Shown: positions 1-9,336 of the stretch, one piece after another
Position numbering within the stretch: the first letter of the stretch is position 1
Layout of the letters: every line of letters begins with the position of its first letter
Assembly (NCBI RefSeq): GCF_011752935.1
Contig: NZ_VWWO01000001.1
Coordinates: forward strand, 2,232,001-2,296,000
DNA length: 64,000 nt
Direction of reading: 5' to 3'
DNA from: Chitinophaga sp. Cy-1792
GTDB lineage: Bacteria > Bacteroidota > Bacteroidia > Chitinophagales > Chitinophagaceae
The notes under the pieces: model-generated
The model's database searches: none
Seen by the model: only the letters and a program-made list of their open reading frames with translations
Told to the model about the DNA's origin: nothing
Translations under genes and position numbers: made by a program

Positions 1-1
1 T

Positions 2-325
2 ACGGCCAACGTAGGATATGCTTATACGTTAGTGATAGAACGCCACTGGTTTGTATCTCTTTCAGTAACAGGCGGAATTGGAGTTAACAGAACCAATCTG
101 TACCTGGAAAACGGCAAGGTGACACGCGATTTCGGCTGGCAGATCAACAACACCGTACGTGCATCTATCGGATATAATTCTGTGAAATATTTTGCAGGGA
201 TACACTATGTGGGTAATACCAACCGTAGTGAGATGGCATTACCCAATACCTACCAGACTTTCGGCGCCGGTAATTTCCGTGTCAGCGTAGTAAGACGTTT
301 CGTCTTAAAGCACCAGCTGTTCTAA
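2..325 (+). CDS. C-terminal part of an outer-membrane protein (DUF4421-like), cut by window start
   Basis: The reading frame is open from the first bases of the window and ends at the TAA at 323-325, so only the last 107 or so residues are present and the start lies outside. The sequence alternates polar and hydrophobic residues with many aromatic and glycine positions, as in beta-barrel strands, and ends with the segment GNFRVSVVRRFVLK. This resembles the C-terminus of the Bacteroidota DUF4421 family of outer-membrane proteins; that assignment is from memory of the family pattern and is tentative. It converges on the LOG gene, with only 2 nt between the stop codons. Function unknown. Confidence 0.6.
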   Translation, partial: TANVGYAYTLVIERHWFVSLSVTGGIGVNRTNLYLENGKVTRDFGWQINNTVRASIGYNSVKYFAGIHYVGNTNRSEMALPNTYQTFGAGNFRVSVVRRFVLKHQLF

Positions 326-327
326 AT

Positions 328-912
328 CTAGCTTTCTCTCTCGCTTGGAATCCATTTCGGGCCTTCCTGTGGCTGATATGCTTCCATCTTCTCCAGCAAC
401 GTTTCGATGTTATCGCTATGCAGCAGCATGTCTTTATTGGCCGCTGATAAGAAACCTTTGGCAGTCATGGTTTCTGCAAGTGTAATCAAAGCATCGTAAA
501 AGCCATTGGTATTCAGCAGTCCGATGGGTTTGTTATGCAGTCCTAGCTGGCCCCAGGTAAGCATTTCAAACAGTTCTTCCATGGTACCGAAACCGCCGGG
601 CAAAGCCACCACACCATCGCATAACTCATTCATTTTTGCTTTACGTTCGTGCATGGTATCCGTGAGGATGAGGGCAGAAAGGCCGGCATGTGCCAGTTCT
701 TTCTGTTGCAGGAAATGTGGCAGCACGCCAATTACTTCGCCGCCTTCGGATAAAGCGCCATCAGCAACAGCACCCATCAGGCCTACCTTTGCACCGCCGT
801 AAACCAGGCCCATTCCTTTCTTTGCAATGGCGGCACCCAGTAACATCGCCTGCTCTTTATAAATGATTTCGTTTCCCATACTGCTCCCGCAGTATACAAC
901 TATTCGTTTCAT
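328..912 (-). CDS. LOG family protein (TIGR00730, Rossmann-fold nucleotide phosphoribohydrolase)
   Basis: A 194-residue protein of the LOG/YvdD lysine-decarboxylase-like family. Characterised members cleave ribose 5-phosphate from cytokinin nucleotides or purine monophosphates. The diagnostic motif PGGFGTMEELFE is present near residues 105-116, preceded by the glycine-rich GGAKVGLMG nucleotide-binding loop near residue 40. The length matches the usual 180-200 residues. It is the downstream gene of a pair with the HD-domain gene (3 nt between them), so the two are probably co-transcribed. The physiological substrate in this bacterium cannot be read from the sequence; a role in nucleotide salvage or housekeeping is likelier than hormone synthesis. 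Confidence 0.9.
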   Translation of the reverse strand: MKRIVVYCGSSMGNEIIYKEQAMLLGAAIAKKGMGLVYGGAKVGLMGAVADGALSEGGEVIGVLPHFLQQKELAHAGLSALILTDTMHERKAKMNELCDGVVALPGGFGTMEELFEMLTWGQLGLHNKPIGLLNTNGFYDALITLAETMTAKGFLSAANKDMLLHSDNIETLLEKMEAYQPQEGPKWIPSERES

Positions 913-915
913 AGT

Positions 916-1554
916 TTATAATGTTGCTAATTCGTTATTAAGGTTCTCCCTGGCTGCTGCTTCCAGTTTATCGCGGAATAATTCCGTGCGGTAAATAAAA
1001 GGCATATCCAGGAAATGTAACAGCACCTTCTTTCTGCCAGGTTTATAAAGAAGGTCCGGATAAATCGCGTATTCTTTCCGGATATTATTGCTGTATTCCT
1101 GGTATACTTCCGGCGCTGCCCCCAGTACTTCAAGGTCCAGGTCCAGCAGCAGGTCGGTATCAGGTGTGTTGTTTTGCAGCGGGTGCGACTTCGTGGCGAG
1201 TATCAGGCGCTCCACTTCAGCAATTTCATCTTCCCAAAATTCTATCTTTTTAAGGAATTTCACCGCTTTTTCGGCACTTTTCTCCTCGTTATCTTTCGCA
1301 GTGGCTTTATAAATGATGTCATGGAAGAAGATGGCAAACAGAAATGCGTCCTTGTCGCGGATCATTTCCTCATGGGAAATAGCACTACTGAGCATTGTTC
1401 GTATATGCGTCAGTGTATGATAGTGCCTGCCTTTTGCGGTATAGTGTTCTTGCAGGTCTGCAAAGGTAGTAGTGATCAGCTCCTGATCAGCAGTGTATTT
1501 TTCGCAGAGATCTCTCCAGAGGTATTCCAAAATCAATGAATTCATAGAAAACAA
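916..1554 (-). CDS. HD-domain metal-dependent phosphohydrolase-like protein
   Basis: A 212-residue protein with the metal-binding arrangement of HD hydrolases: a histidine in HYHTLTHIRTML near residue 42, then FFHDIIY (the HD pair) near residue 76 and NEEKSAEKA just after. Proteins of this size are common in bacteria as predicted HD phosphohydrolases (some databases carry the odd name 'NMDA receptor-like'); no substrate is established. It sits 3 nt upstream of the LOG gene, so a shared role in nucleotide turnover is a reasonable inference. Translation could begin at Met1 or at Met4 (position 1545); the sequence does not decide. Confidence 0.8.
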   Translation of the reverse strand: MFSMNSLILEYLWRDLCEKYTADQELITTTFADLQEHYTAKGRHYHTLTHIRTMLSSAISHEEMIRDKDAFLFAIFFHDIIYKATAKDNEEKSAEKAVKFLKKIEFWEDEIAEVERLILATKSHPLQNNTPDTDLLLDLDLEVLGAAPEVYQEYSNNIRKEYAIYPDLLYKPGRKKVLLHFLDMPFIYRTELFRDKLEAAARENLNNELATL

Positions 1555-1667
1555 ATGTAATTGTTCCGACTAGATAAATACATCCAGGGTTGTTTTTATG
1601 GTAACATGTATTGATTTTTAAAAATGTATATATTGTGGTAAGTTTTATTATTTATCCTTATCATACT

Positions 1668-3281
1668 ATGTTTAAAAAAATCTGTTTCTGTATAGGAGCG
1701 AGTTTGCTGTTAATAGCAGGTGATGTGAGGTCACAGGAGTTGAACCCACAGGTGGTACTTAGTGAGGTGATTGATGAACCGACATCTGGCGGCGCCAGAA
1801 TCGTACAATTAAAAAATGGGAATACTTTATTCTTCAATTTTTCATCAAAAGCTGAAGTTGAAACCATTGTATTTGATGCGAATCATAAAAAGCTGGCATC
1901 TCTGGAAAATCGTCTGCAGGCAATCAGAAGTTTAGGGATTGGAAAAGGCTCATTTCGTGCTGCTTTTGAGGTAAACGGACAAGTAGCTGTATTTTTTGTA
2001 GACCCGGCAAAAAGCAATGAAAGTCTCTATTGTTTCACATTTGATGGAAATACGGGTAAATTATTGGAAGAAAAGTTGATAGGAGAGCGTGATGCTAAAT
2101 CAAAATACACTTCCTATCAGGTGGCTGCTGATCCTGAATCCGGAAATTATGCAATAGCCACGATTCACAGTTATAAAGAAGGTGGTCTGCTAAAAATTAC
2201 GCATTATTCAGCATCTGGTCAGGTTATTAATGAAGGTAATTATGAACGCACTGAAAATTGGTTTAGCCTGCTCGACATGTATGTACATGGTGCTGATTAT
2301 GTCATCGTAAATATTTCCGACGTTAATGAAAAAGCTAGATCTGGTAAAGTATTAATCGCGCGGCTTTCGAAAGAAAATCATACCGTTGCTACAGAAGTGG
2401 TTACTACCTATGGTTACGGGGCAAGGCCCTCTGAAGGCAGGTTGAAATATAATCCAGCCAATAAACAATTATACTTATTTATTACCCTGGATGCGGAATA
2501 CCTGGGAAGAGAATATACCATGAGAGGCTGGGGTGGGGATTATGTGCTTAAGATGAATATAATTGATCCGCTTACCCTTAAAACAAGTGTAGATAAATAT
2601 ATCGAGTGTCCGTCATTAACTACTTATTCAGAACAACATTTGAAACATAAAGGGAAATATAGTGGTATCATCCAGAATTTTCAATTAAATAAAGATGGTT
2701 CAGCCAGCCTGATGTTTGAAGATTTCGCTTTTGCTTCCAGTCCTAAACTTCCCGCTGGCATATATGATTTTGGCCCGGCGCTGAAAATAATCGGTGATAT
2801 GGGCGTTGCACGCGTAAATAATGAAGGGGCAGATATCGGGGGGAGCTATGCTATCGCCAAAACCCAATATGGAGATAATAACTATCACATATTTTCAAGT
2901 TATAACAGAACCCGTAATCTGATGGAGTTTGATGCGTCACAAAAAAGGCAAAACGGATATCTTTCGTTGAATCATCTTTTTATCAACGATCAACTATACT
3001 TGCTTTATAACAATCTCAGCGAAAATATAAATGATGAAGAGGGTTTTAAGCGTAAAGAAAACGTCAGTAAGATCGGAAAGACGAATACCATGCTGGTTTG
3101 GTTTGACGGGACAAAAATCCATCAGCAATACCTCTTTGGCGATCCTCAAAAGCTCGGAACCAATAGGTATAGCCGCCTTGATCTTAATGCTTTCAGTGCT
3201 GATGGTAAATCCTTTGCTACATTACTGGTAGAGCGTAATGGCTCAAAGTATGAAGCACATATTGCCTGGGTAAAATTCTAA
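1668..3281 (+). CDS. secreted protein of unknown function
   Basis: The frame is open from 1611, but the ATG at 1668 is preferred because it starts a clear signal peptide (MFKKICFCIGASLLLIAG, cleavage near VRSQ), giving 537 residues. After it the protein is rich in beta-strand-like segments with repeated aromatic and glycine patterns such as YFSFDG and YLFGDP, suggestive of a propeller or repeated beta-sheet fold. No catalytic motif is recognised. It ends with AHIAWVKF. A second, truncated copy of its last 50-60 residues lies just downstream (3358-3564), so this was once a tandem pair. A long hairpin terminator follows at 3293-3343. Function not recognised. Confidence 0.75.
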   Translation: MFKKICFCIGASLLLIAGDVRSQELNPQVVLSEVIDEPTSGGARIVQLKNGNTLFFNFSSKAEVETIVFDANHKKLASLENRLQAIRSLGIGKGSFRAAFEVNGQVAVFFVDPAKSNESLYCFTFDGNTGKLLEEKLIGERDAKSKYTSYQVAADPESGNYAIATIHSYKEGGLLKITHYSASGQVINEGNYERTENWFSLLDMYVHGADYVIVNISDVNEKARSGKVLIARLSKENHTVATEVVTTYGYGARPSEGRLKYNPANKQLYLFITLDAEYLGREYTMRGWGGDYVLKMNIIDPLTLKTSVDKYIECPSLTTYSEQHLKHKGKYSGIIQNFQLNKDGSASLMFEDFAFASSPKLPAGIYDFGPALKIIGDMGVARVNNEGADIGGSYAIAKTQYGDNNYHIFSSYNRTRNLMEFDASQKRQNGYLSLNHLFINDQLYLLYNNLSENINDEEGFKRKENVSKIGKTNTMLVWFDGTKIHQQYLFGDPQKLGTNRYSRLDLNAFSADGKSFATLLVERNGSKYEAHIAWVKF

Positions 3282-3292
3282 CTAACAATTAA

Positions 3293-3343
3293 CTATAAAC
3301 GAAAACGGTCTCTACGCAGTAGGGACCGTTTTTTCGTTTATAG
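3293..3343 (+). terminator. long hairpin terminator after the 1668-3281 gene
   Basis: The arms ctataaacgaaaacggtc and gaccgttttttcgtttatag pair over 18 bp, with two extra T residues bulged on the right. The loop is about 13 nt. The position 12 nt after the stop codon fits a Rho-independent terminator. Confidence 0.75.
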
Positions 3344-3357
3344 CTATTAGAAGATAA

Positions 3358-3564
3358 GTATTTAGTATAAATTATACCAAATGGTTATTTCCTGGTAATG
3401 TAAAGAAAAACTACCTGTTTGGTGATCCCGGGAAAAAAGATGAATCCAGGTTCTGCAAAATAGAAATGAATAGTTTCAGTCTGGATAAAAAGACGTTGGC
3501 CACTATGATGATAGAGCGAAAAGGGAAGGAGAAGCGGGCATATGTGGTGTGGCTGCGTTTCTGA
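3358..3564 (+). pseudogene. C-terminal remnant of a paralogue of the upstream secreted protein
   Basis: Frame 1 from 3358 to the TGA at 3562-3564 has no ATG start. Its translation aligns without gaps to the last 52 residues of the protein encoded at 1668-3281: both contain YLFGDP, then a basic stretch, N-x-F-S-x-D, AT-x-x-x-ER-x-G, and end W-x-x-F. I count 21 identities in 52 positions by eye. Upstream of about 3373 the similarity fades and a stop codon and the preceding terminator intervene. The segment is therefore the tail of a diverged tandem duplicate whose 5' part was deleted. It is followed by a hairpin that also serves aconitase. Confidence 0.8.
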
Positions 3565-3573
3565 TCTGGCTAT

Positions 3574-3614
3574 AAAAGTAAAAGGACCGCAATACTGCGG
3601 TCCTTTTACTTTTA
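3574..3614. terminator. bidirectional hairpin terminator
   Basis: The arms aaaagtaaaaggaccgca and tgcggtccttttactttt form an 18-bp perfect stem with loop atac. A/T tracts on both sides let it work for the + strand remnant and for the aconitase gene on the - strand, whose stop codon is 22 nt away. Confidence 0.85.
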
Positions 3615-3635
3615 TTATAAACCTTGATGGTTGTA

Positions 3636-5906
3636 TTACGCTTTAGCAGCAGCTTGTGAACGGATTACGTTCAGTGCGCCACCAGCTTTGAACCACTCGA
3701 TCTGTTGCTCGTTGTAAGTGTGGTTTACAGCAAACTCGTCGGTGCTGCCATCTTTGTGATGCAGAACTACGGTCAGTTGTTTACCAGGAGCAAAGGTAGT
3801 CAGACCCAGGATGTCGATGTTGTCATCTTCCTGGATTTTATCGTAGTCTTCTTTGTTAGCGAAAGTCAGACCCAGCATACCTTGTTTTTTCAGGTTGGTT
3901 TCGTGGATACGGGCGAAAGATTTCACCAGGATAGCACGAACACCCAGATGACGAGGCTCCATAGCAGCGTGTTCACGGCTGGAACCTTCACCATAGTTTT
4001 CGTCACCAACTACAACAGCACCCAGACCAGCAGCTTTGTAAGCACGCATGGTAGCAGGAACTGCACCGTATTCGCCAGTCAGCTCATTCTTAACGGTATC
4101 AGTTTTGTCGTTGAATGCGTTTACCGCACCAATCAGCATGTTGTTGGAGATATTATCCAGGTGACCGCGGTATTTCAACCATGGACCAGCCATAGAGATG
4201 TGGTCAGTGGTACATTTACCTTTTGCTTTGATCAGAAGTTTCAGACCTTTCAGGTCAGTTCCTTCCCATGCCGCGAATGGAGCCAGCAGCTGCAGACGAT
4301 CGGAAGTAGGAGAAACGATTACCTGAACGCCGCTACCGTCAACAGCAGGAGCCTGGTAGCCGGCATCTTCTACTGCGAAACCTTTAACAGGCAGTTCGAA
4401 ACCTTTAGGTTCATCCAGCTTAACCTGTTGGCCATCCTTGTTAGTCAGGGTGTCAGTCAGCGGGTTGAAAGTCAGGTCACCAGCGATAGCCAGTGCAGTA
4501 ACGATTTCAGGAGAAGCAACGAATGCGTGGGTAGAAGCCAGACCATCATTTCTTTTCGCGAAGTTACGGTTGAAAGAAGTGATGATAGAGTTCTTACGGT
4601 TAGGGTCATCTACGTGACGCGCCCATTGACCGATACAAGGTCCGCAGGCGTTAGCCAGTACAACACCACCTACCTGTGCAAAAGTGTTCAGTAAACCATC
4701 TCTTTCGATAGTGTAGCGAACCAGCTCAGAACCTGGAGTGATGGTATATTCAGATTTCATACCCAGACCTTTGTCAATAGCCTGTTGAGCCAGAGACGCA
4801 GAACGGGAGATATCTTCGTAAGAAGAGTTGGTGCAGGAACCGATCAGGGCTACTTCCAGTTTCTCAGGCCAGTTGTTTTCTTTAACTGCCTGTGCAAATT
4901 TGGAGATAGGCCATGCCAGATCCGGTGTGAACGGACCATTTACATATGGTTCCAGTTCATCCAGGTTGATTTCGATTACCTGATCGTAGTATTTAGCAGG
5001 ATCAGCGTAAACTTCAGCATCCGGACGCAGGTGTTCTTTCACTGTATCAGCAGCTGCAGCAACTTCCGCTCTGCTGGTCAGTTTCAGGTAGTCAGCCATT
5101 TTCTCGTCGTAAGCGAAGAGAGAGCAGGTTGCACCAATTTCAGCACCCATGTTACAAATGGTTGCTTTACCGGTAGCACTGAATGAATCAGCACCTTCAC
5201 CGAAATATTCAACGATAGCACCGGTACCACCTTTTACAGTCAGGATACCAGCAACTTTCAGGATAATATCTTTTGCAGAAGTCCAGCCAGACATTTTACC
5301 GGTCAGTTTCACACCGATCAGTTTTGGCATCTTCAGCTCCCAAGGTAAGCCAGCCATCACGTCTACCGCGTCAGCACCACCAACACCAATAGCGACCATA
5401 CCCAAACCACCTGCATTAGGGGTGTGAGAGTCAGTACCAATCATCATACCGCCAGGGAATGCGTAGTTTTCCAGTACTACCTGGTGGATGATACCAGCAC
5501 CTGGTTTCCAGAAACCAATACCGTATTTGTCGGAGATAGAAGAAAGGAATGCGTAAACTTCTTTGTTTGTATCATTAGCAGTCGCCAGATCTTGAACAGC
5601 GCCTACTTTAGCTTGAATCAGGTGATCACAGTGTACAGTAGAAGGAACCGCTACTTTGCTACGACCAGCGGTCATGAACTGCAGCAACGCCATCTGGGCA
5701 GTTGCATCTTGCATCGCTACACGGTCCGGAGCAAAATCCACATAGGATTTGCCTCTCTCAAAAGGTGTAGTAGTAGGTGCGGATAAGTGTGCGTATAGAA
5801 TCTTTTCTGCCAGGGTGAGCGGACGACCTAACATCTTCCGGGTCGCTTCCACCTTACCCGGTAATGCCGCATACACTCCTTTAATCATGTCAATATCAAA
5901 CACCAT
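3636..5906 (-). CDS. acn: aconitate hydratase (mitochondrial type)
   Basis: A 756-residue aconitase interconverting citrate and isocitrate in the TCA cycle in the cytoplasm. The three [4Fe-4S] cysteine ligands are visible: GSCTNSS near residue 356 and ACGPCIGQW near residue 420. Substrate-binding signatures are also present: DSHTPNAGG near residue 158, the [12 protein letters not shown] segment, and the C-terminal swivel-domain motif [11 protein letters not shown]. The length and the N-terminal [13 protein letters not shown] place it with mitochondrial-type aconitases, which Bacteroidota use, rather than with E. coli AcnA (about 890 residues) or AcnB. It stands alone, with a -7-like box at 5943-5950 on the - strand. 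Confidence 0.95.
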   Translation of the reverse strand: MVFDIDMIKGVYAALPGKVEATRKMLGRPLTLAEKILYAHLSAPTTTPFERGKSYVDFAPDRVAMQDATAQMALLQFMTAGRSKVAVPSTVHCDHLIQAKVGAVQDLATANDTNKEVYAFLSSISDKYGIGFWKPGAGIIHQVVLENYAFPGGMMIGTDSHTPNAGGLGMVAIGVGGADAVDVMAGLPWELKMPKLIGVKLTGKMSGWTSAKDIILKVAGILTVKGGTGAIVEYFGEGADSFSATGKATICNMGAEIGATCSLFAYDEKMADYLKLTSRAEVAAAADTVKEHLRPDAEVYADPAKYYDQVIEINLDELEPYVNGPFTPDLAWPISKFAQAVKENNWPEKLEVALIGSCTNSSYEDISRSASLAQQAIDKGLGMKSEYTITPGSELVRYTIERDGLLNTFAQVGGVVLANACGPCIGQWARHVDDPNRKNSIITSFNRNFAKRNDGLASTHAFVASPEIVTALAIAGDLTFNPLTDTLTNKDGQQVKLDEPKGFELPVKGFAVEDAGYQAPAVDGSGVQVIVSPTSDRLQLLAPFAAWEGTDLKGLKLLIKAKGKCTTDHISMAGPWLKYRGHLDNISNNMLIGAVNAFNDKTDTVKNELTGEYGAVPATMRAYKAAGLGAVVVGDENYGEGSSREHAAMEPRHLGVRAILVKSFARIHETNLKKQGMLGLTFANKEDYDKIQEDDNIDILGLTTFAPGKQLTVVLHHKDGSTDEFAVNHTYNEQQIEWFKAGGALNVIRSQAAAKA

Positions 5907-5942
5907 GATAAAAAATATTTAAGAGCGATTAAAAATTGACTG

Positions 5943-5950
5943 CAAAATTA
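5943..5950 (-). promoter_or_regulatory. candidate -7 box for aconitase
   Basis: On the - strand this reads TAATTTTG, matching the Bacteroidota TAnnTTTG consensus, 37 nt upstream of the aconitase ATG. No TTG is found 17-23 nt further upstream, so the promoter is only half supported. Confidence 0.35.
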
Positions 5951-6126
5951 CACTAAAATCAACAAGTTTTTAAATTAAATCACGTGAGAATGTGATTGCA
6001 CGATGTTAATGTTAATTATCATATTTAATTAGTAAACAACGTTCAGTATTGTGGATTTTTACCCGTTTTCTGCCAATAAACTGATAATCAGGCAAATTTT
6101 CGCCCAAATTGTCCATCCTGCACTGC

Positions 6127-6157
6127 TTGTTTTTAACAGTGGAAAATGATAAATTTG
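6127..6157 (+). promoter_or_regulatory. Bacteroidota-type promoter of the PspC gene
   Basis: TTG at 6127-6129, 20 nt spacer, TAAATTTG at 6150-6157. Both elements and the spacing fit the Bacteroidota sigma factor consensus. The -7 box ends only 4 nt before the ATG at 6162, so the transcript would be leaderless or nearly so. Confidence 0.6.
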
Positions 6158-6161
6158 ATTC

Positions 6162-6383
6162 ATGAACCGAATTAAAGATTTCGTGGAATGGAAGGCATTC
6201 GGTGTTTGCAGTACAATTGGTGAGAAACTCGGTGTTGCAACTTCACGGATTCGCCTCTTTTTCATCTATGCCACTTTCCTGACAATGGGATCACCGGTGA
6301 TCGTGTACATGGTCCTGGCTTTCTGGGTAAATATGAAAAATTATATCCTGAACGCCCGCAGAAACCCTGTGCGTTATCTGTAA
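6162..6383 (+). CDS. small PspC-domain membrane protein
   Basis: A 73-residue protein with the PspC pattern: FGVCSTIGEKLGVATSRIRL followed by a single hydrophobic membrane segment (about residues 32-56, IYATFLTMGSPVIVYMVLAFWV). In enterobacteria PspC acts in the phage-shock envelope-stress response; stand-alone PspC proteins of this size are frequent in Chitinophagaceae and their role is untested. The cytoplasmic amphipathic N-terminus precedes the membrane anchor. A consensus promoter overlaps its start so closely that the mRNA may lack a leader. No other psp gene is nearby. Confidence 0.8.
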   Translation: MNRIKDFVEWKAFGVCSTIGEKLGVATSRIRLFFIYATFLTMGSPVIVYMVLAFWVNMKNYILNARRNPVRYL

Positions 6384-6444
6384 TAGCTTTTATTATATAT
6401 TGCGGTTAAATTTAATGACGCTTTCCGCGTATAAGATTTAACCT

Positions 6445-7290
6445 ATGAAATTATTTGCCCTATACTGTGCTGTCATCGCAGTTCTGATTTGCTCCGCCTG
6501 TCAAAAGAAAAACAACGATATCTCCCAGCAGGAACCCGCACCTGCCGAACCTTTTAAATGCCGCGTCGTAGAAACCAGATCAGGTAAGGTCGGTGATAAT
6601 ACCAACAAGCCTATCATTGTTACTTTTACCTACGACTCCACCGGCAGAGTAATCTTCTCGGAAGATAAATCATCGGCCTACCGCTACCAGGACAGCATCC
6701 TGTACACAGATACTTCCCTATTGCTGATAAACAGACAGGGAAAGGATTACAGCACACGTACCACTTTTTATACCGCCTTAAACCCGGTCACCAAACAGCC
6801 GGCATATGAAATCGTTACACTCCCTTCTCCTACAGATCCAACCTGGATGAAGGATTCATTTATTTACAGGTACGCCACAGACGGACTGATAGTAGGCCTC
6901 GATGTTGTACATATTACCCATCCTACACCAACAACAGGCGCAAAACAATTGTCAATAGACCATGAAGGCCGTATCCTGTCTGCATCTTACGACGGCTATA
7001 CCTATATACATTCCTATCAGGAACAACCCTATCCTGGCTCCTGGACATACGACATAGGCCTGATTCCAACCTACCTGTATATCCGGCAGCCCAATCAAAA
7101 AAATCCGGTATATCTCAAAACCGGTACAACAACCTATAATACCGCGTCTGCATTGCCTATCCGTAATACCACATATCGTTATGTGCTGGATAAATATCAA
7201 CGTGTCGATACCATCTACATTACTTCTACAACACCCGGTTCGGCCACGGTTGAATACAGTTACACCAAGCTGATTTATGCATGTGACTAA
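6445..7290 (+). CDS. lipoprotein of unknown function
   Basis: A 281-residue protein with a lipoprotein signal (MKLFALYCAVIAVLICSAC, probable lipidated Cys19) followed by a polar linker QKKNNDISQQEP. The mature part has recurring beta-hairpin-like phrases such as TYDSTGRVIFSED, DHEGRILSASYDG and LDKYQRVDTIYI, which recall the YD-type or DUF4595-like repeats of Bacteroidota lipoproteins. I cannot assign a family with certainty. It shares the start context TTTAACCTATGAA with the next lipoprotein gene at 7455, suggesting similar translation control. Likely on the outer membrane or facing the periplasm. Confidence 0.75.
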   Translation: MKLFALYCAVIAVLICSACQKKNNDISQQEPAPAEPFKCRVVETRSGKVGDNTNKPIIVTFTYDSTGRVIFSEDKSSAYRYQDSILYTDTSLLLINRQGKDYSTRTTFYTALNPVTKQPAYEIVTLPSPTDPTWMKDSFIYRYATDGLIVGLDVVHITHPTPTTGAKQLSIDHEGRILSASYDGYTYIHSYQEQPYPGSWTYDIGLIPTYLYIRQPNQKNPVYLKTGTTTYNTASALPIRNTTYRYVLDKYQRVDTIYITSTTPGSATVEYSYTKLIYACD

Positions 7291-7454
7291 ACCGGCTATA
7301 CAGGAGCTGTAGTAACTGTCCCGGATATACGAATGGTGAATACATGATAAAAATATATATTATAAAAAATGCAGAGATATTATATTTTTATATCTAGATA
7401 ACCTACATTATATAACCCATCTGCATATATTTTACCGACTTAAATATTTAACCT

Positions 7455-8795
7455 ATGAAGTTCCATCTGCAGCTGCTCATGGCAGCAGCGCTACTGTCTG
7501 CATGTTCGAAGTCCAAATCAGACACGACAACACCTACACCTGTTTATCAGCCCAAAGTATCCATGCGCGTTACACTTTGGAAAGGCCCTGAACTTTTAAA
7601 TCATGCCATGAGCTATGAAACAAGCGGCTGGTATGATGCTACCCTTGCCGGTGGACCCGCAAATGCCGCCTTTACGTTCGAGTTTAAAGGAAGCAACGGT
7701 ATGAAAAAAAATACCGACACCCTGGTACATGGTTTCGGTACTACGGATAATGCCGGCCAGGCTAAAATAAACTATGGCCCGCTGAAAGCATATAAAGACG
7801 GGGAACTAACCCTGAGTGTGACTTTCGACAGCAGCAAACTCAAAACGCAGACAACAGTTACCAAAGATCAATACACCATCAGAACAAAGGAGGATTTACG
7901 GAATATGGCGTCTTATTTCGTCCCCGAACCCGGAGAGGAATACGTTTTGGGTAATGATATTGAACTGGATAATAAAGGTAAGTCGTATCATGTGATCGGC
8001 GATTTTGAAGCCACTTTAGACGGAAAAGGGCATACTATCTCCAATATTTTCCTGGGAGAAGGTGATGGAGATTACGCACTGATGGGATTTTTTGGGAATA
8101 TCATTAGTACAGGTACTGTCAGGAATATTCATTTTAAATATGCACCCAATGGCCTCACCTCCGCTAAAGGCCTCATCATTGGTCCTATTGCAGCAAAATG
8201 CAGTGGTAAAATCATCAATTGTACTGTTAATGCTGATATTATAGCTCCGGAAAGCTATGACGCAAGCGGACTCGTTGGACTCCTGGATAGTTTTGCAGTA
8301 CTTTCCGGCAGCCGCTTTGAAGGTTCCATGGTCTGCAAGGCCTACGCTGGTCTGGTAGGCAGGTTAAGAGGCGGACGGATCGCTGCCTGCGGTACATCTA
8401 TTGAAATAAGAAATACCCCGCAAGCAGGTGGAGCCTTTCTTGGTATGTATTACAGACCATTGTTTCTCAATGGATTTAATAACGACTCCATTACTAATTG
8501 TTATGCCTGGATAAAATCATTGCCTGCAGATGGTAAGTATTATTTCGCAGGCAACAGGCCAGTGAACGACGGAAGCGAAAATCCAAAGTTCCTGAACTGT
8601 TATTCCAATACCGGCAATGTGATTGCCAACTTCCCGCAGCCACAATTATACACAGATGTCGCTTCGCTGACCAGCATATTTACACAGATGACTGCCAGCA
8701 GTCAAAACTGGCCCGCCGGCATAGAACGCCCAACCGGCCCGTTATTCAAAGCTAATCCAGACCCAACAAAGCCACCCTTGCTCTGGTGGCAATAA
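7455..8795 (+). CDS. lipoprotein with GLUG-like beta-helix repeats
   Basis: A 446-residue lipoprotein: MKFHLQLLMAAALLSAC has a canonical lipobox (LSAC, Cys17). Residues about 35-135 look like an immunoglobulin-like beta-sandwich. From IRTKEDLRNMASYF (about residue 142) onward the sequence has the layout of Bacteroidota GLUG/right-handed beta-helix proteins: YVLGNDIELDN, then IGDFEATLDGKGHTISNIFL, then turns of 25-30 residues such as GLIIGPIAAKCSGKIINCTV and SGLVGLLDSF. Such proteins are usually surface-exposed adhesion or glycan-binding factors; the ligand is unknown. A GC-rich terminator follows directly. Confidence 0.75.
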   Translation: MKFHLQLLMAAALLSACSKSKSDTTTPTPVYQPKVSMRVTLWKGPELLNHAMSYETSGWYDATLAGGPANAAFTFEFKGSNGMKKNTDTLVHGFGTTDNAGQAKINYGPLKAYKDGELTLSVTFDSSKLKTQTTVTKDQYTIRTKEDLRNMASYFVPEPGEEYVLGNDIELDNKGKSYHVIGDFEATLDGKGHTISNIFLGEGDGDYALMGFFGNIISTGTVRNIHFKYAPNGLTSAKGLIIGPIAAKCSGKIINCTVNADIIAPESYDASGLVGLLDSFAVLSGSRFEGSMVCKAYAGLVGRLRGGRIAACGTSIEIRNTPQAGGAFLGMYYRPLFLNGFNNDSITNCYAWIKSLPADGKYYFAGNRPVNDGSENPKFLNCYSNTGNVIANFPQPQLYTDVASLTSIFTQMTASSQNWPAGIERPTGPLFKANPDPTKPPLLWWQ

Positions 8796-8838
8796 AAACA
8801 AAACCCCGGGACCAACAGCCCCGGGGTTTTGTTTTTTT
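8796..8838. terminator. GC-rich bidirectional terminator
   Basis: The arms aacaaaaccccggg and cccggggttttgtt form a 14-bp stem with loop accaacagc, flanked by A and T runs. It lies between the convergent lipoprotein gene and the 8852-9256 gene. Confidence 0.9.
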
Positions 8839-8851
8839 ATCTTACTAAATA

Positions 8852-9256
8852 CTACTCCAAATGAAAATTAGTCATCCCATGATAATGGTTCTGTAACTCA
8901 TTCAGCGTAATATGATGCTTCAGTTCACGGAATTCATCCCTGTAATGCAGTACTATCAAAGGCTCATGCCCATCCGGATACCAGCGTACAGAAAATGGCC
9001 CACGCACATATAAAGTGCCTTTGCCGTTGCCTGAAGAAGATTCATCTACATGAAACTGCAACTGCAGCAGCGTTTCTGGTGTAAGCTTCACTGAATACAG
9101 GTTATCCAGATCATACCACAACTCATTATCGTTATCAGTGGCAACAAGGATCTTTTTACTGAAGTGATCTACTTCGAGGATCTTGCCAGGTCTTTCAACT
9201 CCTCCATAACTTGTAATAACCGTATCACCTGTTTTCAGTTGGTGGATGTTTATCAT
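8852..9256 (-). CDS. conserved hypothetical protein with SH3/KOW-like start
   Basis: A 134-residue protein with no signal peptide. The N-terminus, INIHQLKTGDTVITSYGGVERPGKILEVDH, has the spacing of a small SH3-like or KOW-type beta-barrel; the C-terminal half (RDEFRELKHHITLNELQNHY) looks helical. I do not recognise a named family. It lies downstream of kdsA on the same strand (80 nt gap), so it may be read from the same promoter. Codon use resembles its neighbours and the frame is intact, which supports a real gene. Confidence 0.65.
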   Translation of the reverse strand: MINIHQLKTGDTVITSYGGVERPGKILEVDHFSKKILVATDNDNELWYDLDNLYSVKLTPETLLQLQFHVDESSSGNGKGTLYVRGPFSVRWYPDGHEPLIVLHYRDEFRELKHHITLNELQNHYHGMTNFHLE

Positions 9257-9336
9257 AATGAAGACGTTTTAAGTGTTATATGAATATACGTAAAACGCTT
9301 CAGATGATCAAGATGTTCGGAGCGAAAATTTCCCGC

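Noticed and set aside
3705..4694. 329-codon + strand frame opposite aconitase
   Set aside because: Complement of a fully conserved aconitase; no independent support.
5975..6000. aatcacgtgagaatgtgatt near aconitase as a possible parS-like palindrome
   Set aside because: It contains CACGTG but the flanks do not match the parS consensus TGTTNCACGTGNAACA.
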